In this document: positions 37,036 to 46,736 of the stretch, piece after piece
How positions within the stretch are numbered: position 1 is the first letter of the stretch
Layout: each line of letters opens with the position of its first letter
NCBI RefSeq assembly: GCF_018219455.1
Contig: NZ_CP056122.1
Coordinates: forward strand, 3,658,001-3,722,000
DNA length: 64,000 nt
Direction of reading: 5' to 3'
DNA from: Moritella sp. 5
Lineage (GTDB): Bacteria; Pseudomonadota; Gammaproteobacteria; Enterobacterales; Moritellaceae
Notes under the pieces: generated by a model
The model's database searches: none
Told to the model about the DNA's origin: nothing
The model's input: only the letters and a program-made list of their open reading frames with translations
Translations under genes and position numbers: made by a program

Positions 37036-38946
37036 TTACTTCAGTTTAAATTGAGCCACAATTGATTTCAATTGCTCATTGGCAACGGCAACATTTACCG
37101 ATTCTTGAGCGGTAGATTGACCGTTTATGGCTAGCTCTTGCGCCATTTCACGGATCGCAGTCATGTTACGAGTCACCTCACTCGAAACACTGCTCTGTTC
37201 CTCAGCCGCGGTTGCAATTTGCGTATTTAAATCATTTATCTGAGTGACAGAACTAGCAATATTATCTAAATCTTCAGCTACTGCATACGTACTTTCAGCG
37301 GCCTGCTGGCAGGTTATTTGTGTCATATCCATAGCAGAAATAGCTGAACTTGACCCCATAGTTAATGCATCCAGCGTCTCTTTGATTTCAGCCGTACTCA
37401 CTTGCGTTCTCGCCGCTAGCGCACGAACTTCATCAGCAACAACAGCAAAGCCACGACCTTGTTCACCCGCTCGCGCAGCTTCAATTGCCGCGTTAAGCGC
37501 AAGTAAATTTGTTTGTTCAGCAATCTCACCAATCACATTAAGTACTTTAGTGATAGCTTGCGTATCTTTCTCAATGTCTTGGATACTTTTTGATGAACTT
37601 TCTACATTGTCAACCAGCTTAGAAACGGTTGATGTGGTCGATGTAACCGTCACTTTCGACGCACTTACCTGATTATTCATTGCATCTGTAAATTGTGACG
37701 CTTCCTCAGCATTACTGGCGACATCATTTGCTGTTGCGCTCATTTCTTCTACTGCTGCTGCAATTTGGTCTGTTTCAATTGAGTGAGCATCCAGCACTTG
37801 ATTATTGCTCCTCGTTTGCAGCTCTAGTTTCCCCACACTTTCAGAAATATGTTGTGACGAGTTATCTATCTCTAACATCAAGGTTTGCAGGTTCGTAATG
37901 AAAGCATTAATACCTGCCGAAATATCACCTAAGTCATCGTTACTTTCAACTGGTAAGCGACGTGTTAGATCACCATTACCTTTAGATAAATCCATGACCA
38001 CTTCTTTCAGTGATATAATCGGACGGTAGACAATGTTCAGTATCGTAATAGTCAAGAATAAGCCTACAGCAAGCATGATAGCAGAAACCACAATCGCACT
38101 TTCTAACGCCTCATCAACTTCAGCATAAGCGACAGACTTATCAACACCAATAAATAAATACCATCGCTTACCATTCGTTAGTGTAATTTCTTGAGTAAAA
38201 GCTAACTTATCGACACCACCTAAAGTATAAGCGGTCGTGTGCGCACTCTCACTTAGCATACCGGTTTTAACATTACCCATACCGATATCAGAAAAATTAA
38301 CACCCGTTTTCAATGTAAGTGAATTGGATGCTAATGCCTTACCATCGCTATCCATAATTGCAGTCACAGAGCCAGGGTAATTAACATTTTTAACGGTTTT
38401 TTCAAGAATTTCTAAACCAATATTACCTAACAGCACACCATTACCGATATTACGTACGACTGAAATAACCGGAAGACCAGTACTCCTAGCATTATAAACA
38501 TCCGTCACGTCTAGTGTTGCTGTGTTCTTACCTTTGGTATACCAAGGGCGTTTACGCGCATCGTAACGTTCTATAATCGCAACGCCATTAACCCAGTCTG
38601 AATTTTGAGCTGTAGAATACGTGACACCGTCGTCAAATGAGAAAAAGACGCTAGCAAAACCACTGGTTTCTTTTATAAGTCGCGCAATTGTGACGTAATC
38701 ATCACCAAGGCTATTTGACTTATATTTTTGGGAAATAGCATTAAGCGCATCCGTTTTTGTTGTAAACCAATCTTCAATTTTTTTAGCTTCGTAGCTTACG
38801 ATTGAACTCGACAGCAGGTTCACATCTTCAATGGTTTTAGATTTAATTATATTATAAGAAATTATATTCGAAACAAGTAAAATAGCGGTCAGTAAAATAA
38901 CTACCGACAATATGATGAGTTTTTTAAACCCTAAATTTTTTATCAT
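37036..38946 (-). CDS. Methyl-accepting chemotaxis protein with dCache_1 domain
   Basis: Chemoreceptor of 636 residues. TM1 is about 8-30. A dCache_1 periplasmic sensor spans about 36-275 and includes '[14 protein letters not shown]' and '[16 protein letters not shown]', the pattern seen in many amino-acid-type dCache receptors. TM2 is about 283-305, followed by HAMP and the signalling hairpin with tip '[18 protein letters not shown]' near residue 493. The ATG at 38946 has no strong ribosome-binding site. The ligand is a guess at amino acids. It is unrelated in position to other chemotaxis genes. Confidence 0.92.
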   Translation of the reverse strand: MIKNLGFKKLIILSVVILLTAILLVSNIISYNIIKSKTIEDVNLLSSSIVSYEAKKIEDWFTTKTDALNAISQKYKSNSLGDDYVTIARLIKETSGFASVFFSFDDGVTYSTAQNSDWVNGVAIIERYDARKRPWYTKGKNTATLDVTDVYNARSTGLPVISVVRNIGNGVLLGNIGLEILEKTVKNVNYPGSVTAIMDSDGKALASNSLTLKTGVNFSDIGMGNVKTGMLSESAHTTAYTLGGVDKLAFTQEITLTNGKRWYLFIGVDKSVAYAEVDEALESAIVVSAIMLAVGLFLTITILNIVYRPIISLKEVVMDLSKGNGDLTRRLPVESNDDLGDISAGINAFITNLQTLMLEIDNSSQHISESVGKLELQTRSNNQVLDAHSIETDQIAAAVEEMSATANDVASNAEEASQFTDAMNNQVSASKVTVTSTTSTVSKLVDNVESSSKSIQDIEKDTQAITKVLNVIGEIAEQTNLLALNAAIEAARAGEQGRGFAVVADEVRALAARTQVSTAEIKETLDALTMGSSSAISAMDMTQITCQQAAESTYAVAEDLDNIASSVTQINDLNTQIATAAEEQSSVSSEVTRNMTAIREMAQELAINGQSTAQESVNVAVANEQLKSIVAQFKLK

Positions 38947-39564
38947 TGTTTTTATTCCACAATTAGATAGGTCAGAGATTAACTGCTGAGATAATTTACA
39001 TCCATAAAATTAACCGCAGTAGTGTCTAACAAACTTAGAATATGCTTTAAATTAACCTCACATTCTTAGTTACGTCCTTTATTCTCTATTTATTACTTCC
39101 TAACAATGAGAATATTCTGAATAATCCATCAATGACACAATGTAGCGTATCGACCATTTCCCATAAAACATTAATAAAAAACGATAAATAATGAATTACA
39201 TGCTGTGAATAGGCGTAATACCGGGTGGAAGGCGAGGCTAAAACTCGCCTATAGAAGTGATTCTGAAGATACACGGCAAAAAAGCCGGCAATCAATGTTA
39301 TACCTGACTAACGGTGTTATCGCTGGAATGTATTGCATTTTGATGTATACGTATATTTTAACGCTAAGCGTGTTGCCGTCTTACGCCTATCCTTCTTTTT
39401 ATAGAAATGTTCACATGCAACACTAGGGGAAAATAAAAGATTGCAAGGAAATGTTGAAAACTTAGGCCTAAAAGACACAAACATCAAGATTAACACTTAT
39501 TTTTCAGTATATTATAACGCTTTGGCATGTTTAGCCTAGTCAGGGAATCGTGGATTTAGACACA
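38947..39564. other. Gap with a small hairpin
   Basis: 618 bases without a supported gene. AGGCGAG / CTCGCCT at 39230-39250 forms a seven-bp hairpin with no T-run. A 73-codon open frame over it lacks a ribosome-binding site and is not called. Confidence 0.4.
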
Positions 39565-40494
39565 TCATCGATACATATCAATCCCTTGATAAGATTCTAA
39601 AAATTGTCGACCACAATTAAACCCTTGTTGATAATCATAATCAAGCGATGTCTTTTTGCTACCAATCAATTTTGATTTTAATAACCGAGTTGGATGCAAT
39701 TCGTATATAGAAACATCTTCAGGTGGACTTTCTAAAAAAATCTGAGCTTTGAGATACGATTCTTCATGATCGATTAAGTTATTCATTATTTCTTTGGCTT
39801 TTAAATTTTTAATATACGGTGTTAATTTAGCTAAAAGTTTATGTTCATATTTGACCTCTGGCGGTGCAGTTCTAATCACGACAATGTGTTTATAGCCTTG
39901 CCGATACACCTCTTCTAACGGTATTGGCGCCTGCACTCCACCATCTAACCAATGATATTTATCGAGTGTAGCTGGCGTATTATAAATACCCGGAATAGAA
40001 CAACTCGCTTTTAATGCCAGCTCCCAACCGGCCCCAAATAAATCAAAATAGTCCACTTGGTTATTATCAGCTTGAGTAGCCGTCACTAACACTACACGGT
40101 TTGTCATATTTTCATAACCACGATTCCAATCAAGTGGTATCTTTGTTTTTGTTTGTTCAATCAACCAATCAAGATCCATACCTTTACTCTCGAATAAAAA
40201 AGAACGCATGTTAAAGAAGCTTTTATGCATTGTGGCTTCTGTAATTACACGATAGGCGTGCCGATATTGCCCACAAATATAGGAGGCAAGATTTAATGCG
40301 CCTGCCGAGGTACCAATTAATAATGAAAACGGATTAAATTTTTCTTTAAGAAAAGCATCTAGCACCCCCGCAGTAAAAATACCTTTTTGACCACCCCCCT
40401 CGACAACAAGCGCAATAGAATTAGCTTTATTAACACTGTAATCTCGATTTTCTTGGGAACGGAGTGCTGAATAGTAGTGGTGATTACCTGACAT
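39565..40494 (-). CDS. Patatin-like phospholipase
   Basis: Patatin-family serine hydrolase, 309 residues. The oxyanion loop 'EGGGQKGIF' (32-40), nucleophile elbow 'GTSAG' with Ser63, and catalytic Asp184 in 'HWLDGGVQ' are all present. It resembles the YjjU-type patatins of gammaproteobacteria. No signal peptide is evident, so it is probably cytoplasmic or membrane-associated. I chose the ATG at 40494 because TAGGA lies six bases upstream; open frame continues 26 codons further. Its lipid substrate is unknown. Confidence 0.85.
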   Translation of the reverse strand: MSGNHHYYSALRSQENRDYSVNKANSIALVVEGGGQKGIFTAGVLDAFLKEKFNPFSLLIGTSAGALNLASYICGQYRHAYRVITEATMHKSFFNMRSFLFESKGMDLDWLIEQTKTKIPLDWNRGYENMTNRVVLVTATQADNNQVDYFDLFGAGWELALKASCSIPGIYNTPATLDKYHWLDGGVQAPIPLEEVYRQGYKHIVVIRTAPPEVKYEHKLLAKLTPYIKNLKAKEIMNNLIDHEESYLKAQIFLESPPEDVSIYELHPTRLLKSKLIGSKKTSLDYDYQQGFNCGRQFLESYQGIDMYR

Positions 40495-41116
40495 TAAAAT
40501 TCCTAACATAATCCTGATCAAGGCACGTAAAAACACGTGATGATGCACGGATATTTCGTTTAGGTAAGCCATTACATCGTGGGATTATGCTATTTCAGGC
40601 ACAGTCAATGACCTCCAAGAAGAAAAAATCCACGAAGGTATCCACACTCAATGTAGTGTACTTTTAAACGATAAATAACGATGGCAATGGTGCCATGATT
40701 GAAGGACTCCTGCTTTAAATAATGCTATTTGTCACGCAGACGCGAGAGCTGATTGTTCAGCCTAAAGTATTTCAGGAAAATAGAGAGCATCAACGATTAG
40801 CAGTATTATCTTCGATAGATATACTAGCTCGTGCTGATAAAGTTCAATTTATACTAATCTTACGATGTGCAAGAACCTGATGTTAGACAGAAAAAGTCAT
40901 ACAAATTGCATAGAGGAGGTAGTCTGAAGGTTATGGCGGCGTCATCTCTGTACCCTGGATTTGAAATGTATAATTGTACGAAACATATAATAAAGCAGCG
41001 CTATAATACACTTTGTTTAACTTTAAAGTAAAGACGCAGTTTAACTAAGTTTATCATTTACGCCTTAATACCTTAGCAATAGACAGTATCAATTTTTCGG
41101 CAGTCAAAGCCAAGCA
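40495..41116. other. Gap, nothing recognised
   Basis: About 620 bases between the patatin and Lrp genes. A 32-codon frame near 40933 follows a GGAGG too far upstream to be convincing. I see no gene, terminator or repeat that I can support. Confidence 0.4.
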
Positions 41117-41560
41117 CTACGTCCGTGCGTCCTTCGCTGTTTCCATCACCACCAGCGTAGTAATTGAATTTACCTGTGGGATCTCGCCTAGTACATCAGA
41201 ATGAAAACGTTTGTAAGCGGTCAGATCAGCAGTCTCGACTCGCAGTAAATACTCATTGGCACCAGTAACATTGTGGCACTCAGTCACCTGCTCCACATCC
41301 ATGATCTGCTCTTCAAAACCGCGTTGAGATTTTTGACTGTGGCTCGACAACCCAATAGTGACATAAGCGATAAAGCCAATACCCAATCTTTTTGAATTTA
41401 GCACGGCACGATAGCCTTGAATAACGTCACTGCGTTCTAGTTCTTGCACACGGCGTAATGTCGCAGAAGCCGATAATCCGATCCTTTCTGCAAGCTCGAC
41501 ATTCGACAATCTACCGTTCAATTTAAGCTCACGCAATATTCTTTCGTCAAACCTATCCAT
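41117..41560 (-). CDS. Lrp/AsnC-family regulator
   Basis: Leucine-responsive-type transcription factor of 147 residues. The N-terminal helix-turn-helix is 'LSNVELAERIGLSASATLRR' (about 18-37). The C-terminal RAM ligand domain contains 'VTECHNVTGANEYLLRVE'. The ATG at 41560 has AAGGA nine bases upstream. It is divergent from a LysE-type exporter gene, the usual arrangement in which such a regulator controls amino-acid export. Confidence 0.9.
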   Translation of the reverse strand: MDRFDERILRELKLNGRLSNVELAERIGLSASATLRRVQELERSDVIQGYRAVLNSKRLGIGFIAYVTIGLSSHSQKSQRGFEEQIMDVEQVTECHNVTGANEYLLRVETADLTAYKRFHSDVLGEIPQVNSITTLVVMETAKDART

Positions 41561-41669
41561 AGCGACCATTCCTTGTGAACTTTCTTTAATGAGAGCAAAT
41601 ATAGGCACAAAATTTACCCCGTATTTACTTAAAATACAACTACAAATCGAAACAACAATATGGATAAAT

Positions 41670-42257
41670 ATGGAATATCAACAACTTATACCACTAATCA
41701 CTTTCGCACTTGTTTCAACCGTATCACCAGGACCAAACAACATTATGCTAATGACCTCTGGCGCGAACGTTGGCTTTATGCGTACTATCCCTCATATGCT
41801 GGGTATTACTTTTGGCTTTAGCCTGATGGTTTTTTTGGTTGGTTTTGGCCTAATGGGGTTATTTACAGCCTATCCAGTGGTCCAGCAAGGTTTACGTATA
41901 GTCAGTATGATTTATCTTGTGTATTTAGCCGTGAAAATTGCCAAGAGTAAAAACATGACCAGCGAAGTGTCTAGCTATAGACCCATGAGTTTTATGTCAG
42001 CAGCTAGCTTTCAATGGGTCAATCCAAAAGCATGGACAATGGCCCTAACCGCAATAACCGTTTATGCCTCATCAAATGCACAGCAAGATATTTTGATCGT
42101 ATCTTTGATATTTGCTTTTGTTAATCTACCTTCTGTTAGTCTGTGGACGGCGGCAGGGAAAAAGCTACAAACCAGCCTACAAGCACCAAACAGAATAAAG
42201 CTCTTCAACTACAGCATGGCCGGATTGTTACTCGCCTCCATTATTCCTATGCTTTAA
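41670..42257 (+). CDS. LysE/RhtB-family amino-acid exporter
   Basis: Inner-membrane exporter, 195 residues with about six helices. The family signature 'TVSPGPNNIMLMTSG' is near residue 17, and 'FQWVNPKAWTMAL' is a second conserved motif. The ATG at 41670 is preceded by TGGATAAAT and gives the usual N-terminus. Divergent from an Lrp-type regulator that probably senses its substrate, which is unknown. Confidence 0.9.
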   Translation: MEYQQLIPLITFALVSTVSPGPNNIMLMTSGANVGFMRTIPHMLGITFGFSLMVFLVGFGLMGLFTAYPVVQQGLRIVSMIYLVYLAVKIAKSKNMTSEVSSYRPMSFMSAASFQWVNPKAWTMALTAITVYASSNAQQDILIVSLIFAFVNLPSVSLWTAAGKKLQTSLQAPNRIKLFNYSMAGLLLASIIPML

Positions 42258-42292
42258 ATTTATTGAAGGGATAAGGCTATAATGAACACTTA

Positions 42293-42318
42293 ATTTGTGG
42301 GTTGTTACACCCACAAAT
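42293..42318. terminator. Hairpin between convergent genes
   Basis: ATTTGTGGG / CCCACAAAT with an eight-base loop, between the exporter and the membrane protein gene. T-runs are short on both sides. Confidence 0.45.
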
Positions 42319-42325
42319 CATCCAT

Positions 42326-43216
42326 TTAAACAGTGGCAAAGCGTTGTTTACGTGTCAAATACACAATAGCTGAGCTCACAGCTACACCGATAAATACCCA
42401 TTCCAAGGTAAACTGACCCATACTCAAAATACGCTCAATATAAGACTCAATACTTGAGTAATACAGATAAAATACAAATTTTGCACCACTCTGCGTTAAT
42501 ACCATTAACGCGATAATAGTCTGTAAAATCAATTTACTGAGTCCTAAATAACGGTTCAAATAAATCAAATAACAAATAAAGAATGATGCCATCACAGGTT
42601 CAATAAAAGTAACGGAGGCAATCACCTCTACCTGCCACGGATATGGCGATACTAAAACACCAGCGGGGTCTGGTTCTGCTAAATATTGAAGTAGCGGCTG
42701 AGTTATTTCTTTGAATACCGGCAGAGCAAAGTAAAAAGCCAGTACACTAAAAATAATAACTAACAAAATACTAATCACCTTACCGTTTAGTGCTGACCCT
42801 CGACTAATAGCAACAATAACCCCAGTAATCATTAACGTAATTAACAATTCAGGTAAATAGCTATAAACCCATAAAAACAGATATTGCTGATCAACTGTAT
42901 AACCAGCTGTTAGTGGTAAACGTATAAACAATTCCTGCAAAGCCGCCATCATAATAAAAACCACAGACCACTGTTTGATAAAACTTGGCGATACTCTCCA
43001 CTCTTTAACTCGTTTGCTCAACCATAGTATTCCAATATTTTGTAATACAAACAACGCCAGTGGTACCCACTCAGGCGGCTCCCATTTAGGGTAAATCACC
43101 CCAGCTTTAGTCATTTGAATATGAATACCGACTGCGAGAATACCTATGATAAATAGATAAAACCCAAGCCACAATTTAGTTTTCATTTTTATAGTCTTCA
43201 TTTTTAAAACTGTCAT
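42326..43216 (-). CDS. Hypothetical multi-pass membrane protein (296 aa)
   Basis: Integral membrane protein with about eight predicted helices and no recognised family. Aromatic and charged loops such as 'YPKWEPPEWVPLAL' and 'EPDPAGVLVSPYPW' separate them. The ATG has GGAG six bases upstream. It is the third gene of an operon with DUF2975 and XRE genes (13-base gap), so it may be the target or effector of that membrane-regulator pair. Function unknown. Confidence 0.72.
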   Translation of the reverse strand: MTVLKMKTIKMKTKLWLGFYLFIIGILAVGIHIQMTKAGVIYPKWEPPEWVPLALFVLQNIGILWLSKRVKEWRVSPSFIKQWSVVFIMMAALQELFIRLPLTAGYTVDQQYLFLWVYSYLPELLITLMITGVIVAISRGSALNGKVISILLVIIFSVLAFYFALPVFKEITQPLLQYLAEPDPAGVLVSPYPWQVEVIASVTFIEPVMASFFICYLIYLNRYLGLSKLILQTIIALMVLTQSGAKFVFYLYYSSIESYIERILSMGQFTLEWVFIGVAVSSAIVYLTRKQRFATV

Positions 43217-43229
43217 CTATAGCTCCGGT

Positions 43230-43466
43230 TTAAACCGTTTCTGAACTGGCGTTATCGCTTTTGTTAACTTCAAACTCAAGAATGTCGCCAGGCTGGCATT
43301 CTAGTACTTCACAAAGCTTGTCGAGTGTTGATAGCCGGACCGCTTTCGCTTTACCGTTTTTTAAAATTGACAAGTTTGCCTCTGTGATACCAACAGCTTC
43401 AGCCAAGCTTTTTAAGCGCATTTTTCGCTTAGCCATCATTACATCTAAATTAATACAAATAGTCAT
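43230..43466 (-). CDS. XRE-family helix-turn-helix regulator (YozG-like)
   Basis: A small Cro/CI-type DNA-binding protein of 78 residues. The helix-turn-helix is 'LKSLAEAVGITEANLSIL', followed by 'LSTLDKLCEVLECQPGDIL', typical of the YozG/HTH_26 group. AAGGAG lies five bases before the ATG, a very strong site. Such regulators usually lie next to a DUF2975 membrane protein, as here (nine-base gap). It may repress its own operon through the palindrome at 44088-44110. Confidence 0.9.
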   Translation of the reverse strand: MTICINLDVMMAKRKMRLKSLAEAVGITEANLSILKNGKAKAVRLSTLDKLCEVLECQPGDILEFEVNKSDNASSETV

Positions 43467-43475
43467 CTCGGCTCC

Positions 43476-44024
43476 TTAAATTGTATGGCTATTTTCAGCG
43501 GCAAGAATATAACCTTCCTTCATCACCCATGAAATAATCAAGATAATAAAGCCAAGTACTAATGTTAAAAAATCCACCCCTAAAAATCCAACTGAAACCA
43601 TACGTTCACCAGGGGGATTATTAAATGACAAGATAAGCGACATTAGTGTGCCGTAAGCGACAGAAGCACCAACCCAATAGAATAAGCTGTAGCCTAGTTT
43701 TTGATAGCTCATCACATTATCGAGTGTGAAAATATCATTCCGTTCGTAGCTACGAAATAAATTAATCAGTACCTTAAGCGCATACATAATGATACTGCAT
43801 AAAAATAAGCTAGCGATCATGGCTAATATTCGCGTTGTTAACGTTAGCGGTAATTGTGTGTAACTATCGATGTTATGCGTGATTTGAATGGCCCCTAACG
43901 ATGTAAGAAAATCATATGATGTTTCAACCGTTAGCCAGTAATAACATACGGCTATTGGGGTGAACACAAAAAGGCTTTGAAAAAATATACGAGCACGACG
44001 GCTTTGCTTTTGAATCTTGGACAT
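43476..44024 (-). CDS. DUF2975 membrane protein
   Basis: A 182-residue membrane protein with four predicted helices of the DUF2975 family. 'LFRSYERNDIFTLDNVMSY' between helices two and three is the family-type conserved loop. The C-terminal 'EGYILAAENSHTI' is also typical. First gene of a three-gene operon with an XRE regulator and a larger membrane protein. Role unknown; the family is often paired with XRE regulators and may sequester them at the membrane (inference). Confidence 0.85.
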   Translation of the reverse strand: MSKIQKQSRRARIFFQSLFVFTPIAVCYYWLTVETSYDFLTSLGAIQITHNIDSYTQLPLTLTTRILAMIASLFLCSIIMYALKVLINLFRSYERNDIFTLDNVMSYQKLGYSLFYWVGASVAYGTLMSLILSFNNPPGERMVSVGFLGVDFLTLVLGFIILIISWVMKEGYILAAENSHTI

Positions 44025-44087
44025 AATGAGTGATCCTGTTAAGTAGATAACTGGATACTAAGGAAAAAACAAGTGAATCTCAATAAC

Positions 44088-44110
44088 TAATTATCGATTA
44101 ACGATAATTA
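44088..44110. promoter_or_regulatory. Palindrome upstream of the DUF2975-XRE operon
   Basis: TAATTATCG-N5-CGATAATTA is perfect over nine bases per arm, about 65-85 bases before the DUF2975 start and upstream of the divergent kinase gene. It is a strong candidate operator for the XRE regulator. Confidence 0.55.
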
Positions 44111-44250
44111 ATTATTAAGTAACAACGATTACACGTGTTTAACTATCAGATTAACATCATGAAGAATCACTAATTTTACGCTTTCTTTACGCGAACAACT
44201 GGCACTAATTTGCTACAGTATTTACAAATCATTCTTTATGGCCTGTTTGT

Positions 44251-45282
44251 ATGATGTACAAGTATTGGCGTTCTAACCTCGTCTTTTTCACGTTCGTTAT
44301 ATTAATTAGCGCGCTATTAAGTAGCGTTATCATTGATCTGCTGTTCGGTGCAACGATTGCAGTATTACTTATTTTGCAATTAGCCGTGGTGATTGTAGCC
44401 TTACGGTGTAACGCGAAGTTTGCTTATTTTGCTGCTATCTTCGAAGCCGTGAGTTTCAATCTCTTATTCACGACTCCGCGTTATTCATTACAGATGTTTA
44501 ATATGGACGATATAGTGAATCTTCTGGTATTTGTCATTGTTGCACTGACAGCGAGTCAATTGGCGGAGCATTATCAACGTCAAAAAAATGAGTTAAAACA
44601 AACTCAGCTTAGAAACAGCATCCTACTCTCGGTTTCACATGATTTACGCACGCCGCTAGCGACTATCATAGGTACACTAACGACCTTAAAAGAGTATATG
44701 GAAAAGCTCAGTGAGAGCGAAAAAATAGAGTTGTTAGACAGCGCAACAGCAGAAAGCCATCGACTGCATCAATACATAGAAAATCTGCTGCAGGCAACCA
44801 AATTGCAGCACGGCGCACTTAGATTCAATAAAAGTGCCGATTCCATTTTAAACGTCGTTAGCCAAACTATCGATCGCTTTCCAGAATCACGACAACGTAT
44901 CAAGCTCATCGCAGCAGCGCCATTATCCACGTTGCAGATAAGTAGTTCCTTGATTGAACAGGCTATCTTTAATGTATTAGATAATGCACTCCGTTACACC
45001 CCTTCAGACAACATGGTCAATATCAACGCCTACCAAGTAGGTAATGAGGTCATTTTAGACATTCAAGATGAAGGCGACGGTATTACGATTGATCAAGCTG
45101 CACATATTTTTGACTTGTTTTATAGCGAGAATACGCACAAAAATAATGATAGTGGCACCGGACTAGGGTTAGCCGTCGCTAAGGGTATTCTGACCGCTCA
45201 TAACGGTAATGTTGAAGCGATACCCGTGACTCATGGCTGTCTCATTCGTATACGTTTACCCATCACTAAAGAGGAGCAATAA
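44251..45282 (+). CDS. Short KdpD-like sensor histidine kinase
   Basis: A 343-residue membrane histidine kinase. It has four N-terminal helices of the DUF4118/KdpD type (about 10-105), then HisKA with His130 in 'SVSHDLRTPLATI', and a HATPase domain ('NVLDNALRYTP', 'DEGDGI', 'GTGLGLAV'). It lacks the large cytoplasmic KdpD and Usp domains found at the N-terminus of E. coli KdpD. The response regulator ATG follows its stop with no gap. The adjacency to ktrAB suggests a potassium- or osmolarity-responsive system. Two ATGs start it; the ribosome-binding site is weak. Confidence 0.88.
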   Translation: MMYKYWRSNLVFFTFVILISALLSSVIIDLLFGATIAVLLILQLAVVIVALRCNAKFAYFAAIFEAVSFNLLFTTPRYSLQMFNMDDIVNLLVFVIVALTASQLAEHYQRQKNELKQTQLRNSILLSVSHDLRTPLATIIGTLTTLKEYMEKLSESEKIELLDSATAESHRLHQYIENLLQATKLQHGALRFNKSADSILNVVSQTIDRFPESRQRIKLIAAAPLSTLQISSSLIEQAIFNVLDNALRYTPSDNMVNINAYQVGNEVILDIQDEGDGITIDQAAHIFDLFYSENTHKNNDSGTGLGLAVAKGILTAHNGNVEAIPVTHGCLIRIRLPITKEEQ

Positions 45283-45981
45283 ATGACTTATAAAGTATTG
45301 GTGGTCGATGATGAATCACAAATTCATACTTTTATTCGTATCTCATTAGCAGCGGAAGGTTTCGACTATATTGGTGCAACATCGATTAAATCAGCGCTGG
45401 ATATTTTCCATCGGGAGCAACCGCATATAATTGTGCTTGATCTAGGACTACCTGATGGGGATGGTACTCAATTTTTGCAGTCTATTCGTCAAACCGTTAA
45501 AACACCTGTGCTTATCCTAACAGCAAGAGATCAGGAAGCAGAAAAGGTACGCCTATTAGAAGCAGGAGCTAATGATTACTTGAGCAAACCTTTCGGCATT
45601 AAAGAACTGATCGTGCGCATTAAAGTGCTTGTTCGTGATTTGGTCGATGAAGCGTCTTGCTCAGATATACTCGTCAGTGACCGACTTCAATTACAGAAAA
45701 GTACTAATCAAGTATGGCTGGATAGTAAAGAGGTCGCCTTAACCAAAAAGGAATTTGCTTTCGTTGAAAAGCTAATGAACCAGCCTGGAAAACTAGTGAA
45801 ACAAACAGAATTACTTGAGGACATTTGGGGACATACGCATCGCAGTGATACGCATTATTTACGCATATTAGTGAGTCAGTTGCGTAAAAAACTGAGCGAC
45901 AGCGCCGATTTGCAACAACTCATAAAGACAGAATCTGGACTGGGCTACCGCTTAATCTCAGATAATGCCGAACGTCATTGA
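45283..45981 (+). CDS. KdpE-like OmpR-family response regulator
   Basis: Response regulator of 232 residues. The receiver has Asp9/Asp10, phospho-acceptor Asp53 in 'IIVLDLGLPDGDG' and Lys in 'DYLSKPFG'. The winged-helix output domain contains 'LTKKEFAFVEKLM' and 'RILVSQLRKKL', as in KdpE. Its start abuts the kinase stop (TAA then ATG). It probably controls the ktrAB genes that follow after 100 bases, rather than a kdp operon, none of which is in this window. Confidence 0.9.
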   Translation: MTYKVLVVDDESQIHTFIRISLAAEGFDYIGATSIKSALDIFHREQPHIIVLDLGLPDGDGTQFLQSIRQTVKTPVLILTARDQEAEKVRLLEAGANDYLSKPFGIKELIVRIKVLVRDLVDEASCSDILVSDRLQLQKSTNQVWLDSKEVALTKKEFAFVEKLMNQPGKLVKQTELLEDIWGHTHRSDTHYLRILVSQLRKKLSDSADLQQLIKTESGLGYRLISDNAERH

Positions 45982-46081
45982 TCCTAGAACACATTTCATT
46001 TTATTTACTTAACATAACGATACCGAGCAGCGCCTCCGGGTGCTTCTTTATCACTTTTGGAAAATAGAAAAGGCAGTCATT

Positions 46082-46735
46082 ATGGCTCATTTTACAGTTA
46101 TTGGTTTGGGACGGTTTGGCATCTCTGCCAGCTTGGAATTAATTCATCTTGGCCACACAGTAACAGGGGTCGACACAGATCCTAAAATTGTTGAAAAGTA
46201 CGTAGAGGAACTGACTCAAGCAGTAATCTGTGATGCTACCGACGAAAGTGTGCTAAGTGAATTAGACCTTGCAAACAGTGAAGCCGTGCTCGTTGCAATA
46301 GGAAAAGACATGCAGTCCAGCCTGCTTTGCACACTCGCATTAAAGAATCTTGGCGTAAAAGGCATCTGGGTTAAAGCAAGTACGAAAGCCCACCATACGA
46401 TAGTGTCAAAACTCGGGGTGTCACGGATAATTCACCCAGAAGAAGAAATGGGGGTTCGTGTCGCTCAAGCCCTTAATTACCCTATGGTGAATAATTATCT
46501 ATCCATAGGCCATGGATTTTATGTAGTCGAAATTCACATAAAATCCGCACTGCATGATAAGCCGATCTCGCAAGTGCTTGGTAATACTCGAAGTAATGTA
46601 CGTGCGGTTTTAGTTAATCGAGAACAGGAAGTTTTCACTCACATTCATGATGATTTTGTATTGCATGTGAATGACACGCTATTGTTGTGTGGTACACGAA
46701 CAGAACTAAAGAACATAGCTCCAAGGTTGGTGTAA
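46082..46735 (+). CDS. ktrA: KtrA-like potassium transport regulatory subunit
   Basis: Cytoplasmic RCK (TrkA-N/TrkA-C) protein of 217 residues that gates the KtrB channel on nucleotide binding. The Rossmann motif 'VIGLGRFGISAS' is at the N-terminus. 'AVICDATDESVLSEL' and 'KASTKAHHTIVSKLGVSRI' are typical of KtrA. The C-terminal TrkA-C domain runs from about 140. The ATG at 46082 has AAGGCAGTC upstream. The ktrB start follows after one base. Confidence 0.92.
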   Translation: MAHFTVIGLGRFGISASLELIHLGHTVTGVDTDPKIVEKYVEELTQAVICDATDESVLSELDLANSEAVLVAIGKDMQSSLLCTLALKNLGVKGIWVKASTKAHHTIVSKLGVSRIIHPEEEMGVRVAQALNYPMVNNYLSIGHGFYVVEIHIKSALHDKPISQVLGNTRSNVRAVLVNREQEVFTHIHDDFVLHVNDTLLLCGTRTELKNIAPRLV

Positions 46736-46736
46736 C

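Noticed and set aside
39205-39426. 73-codon plus-strand frame
   Set aside because: No ribosome-binding site, crosses a hairpin, and its composition is unlike the real genes nearby.
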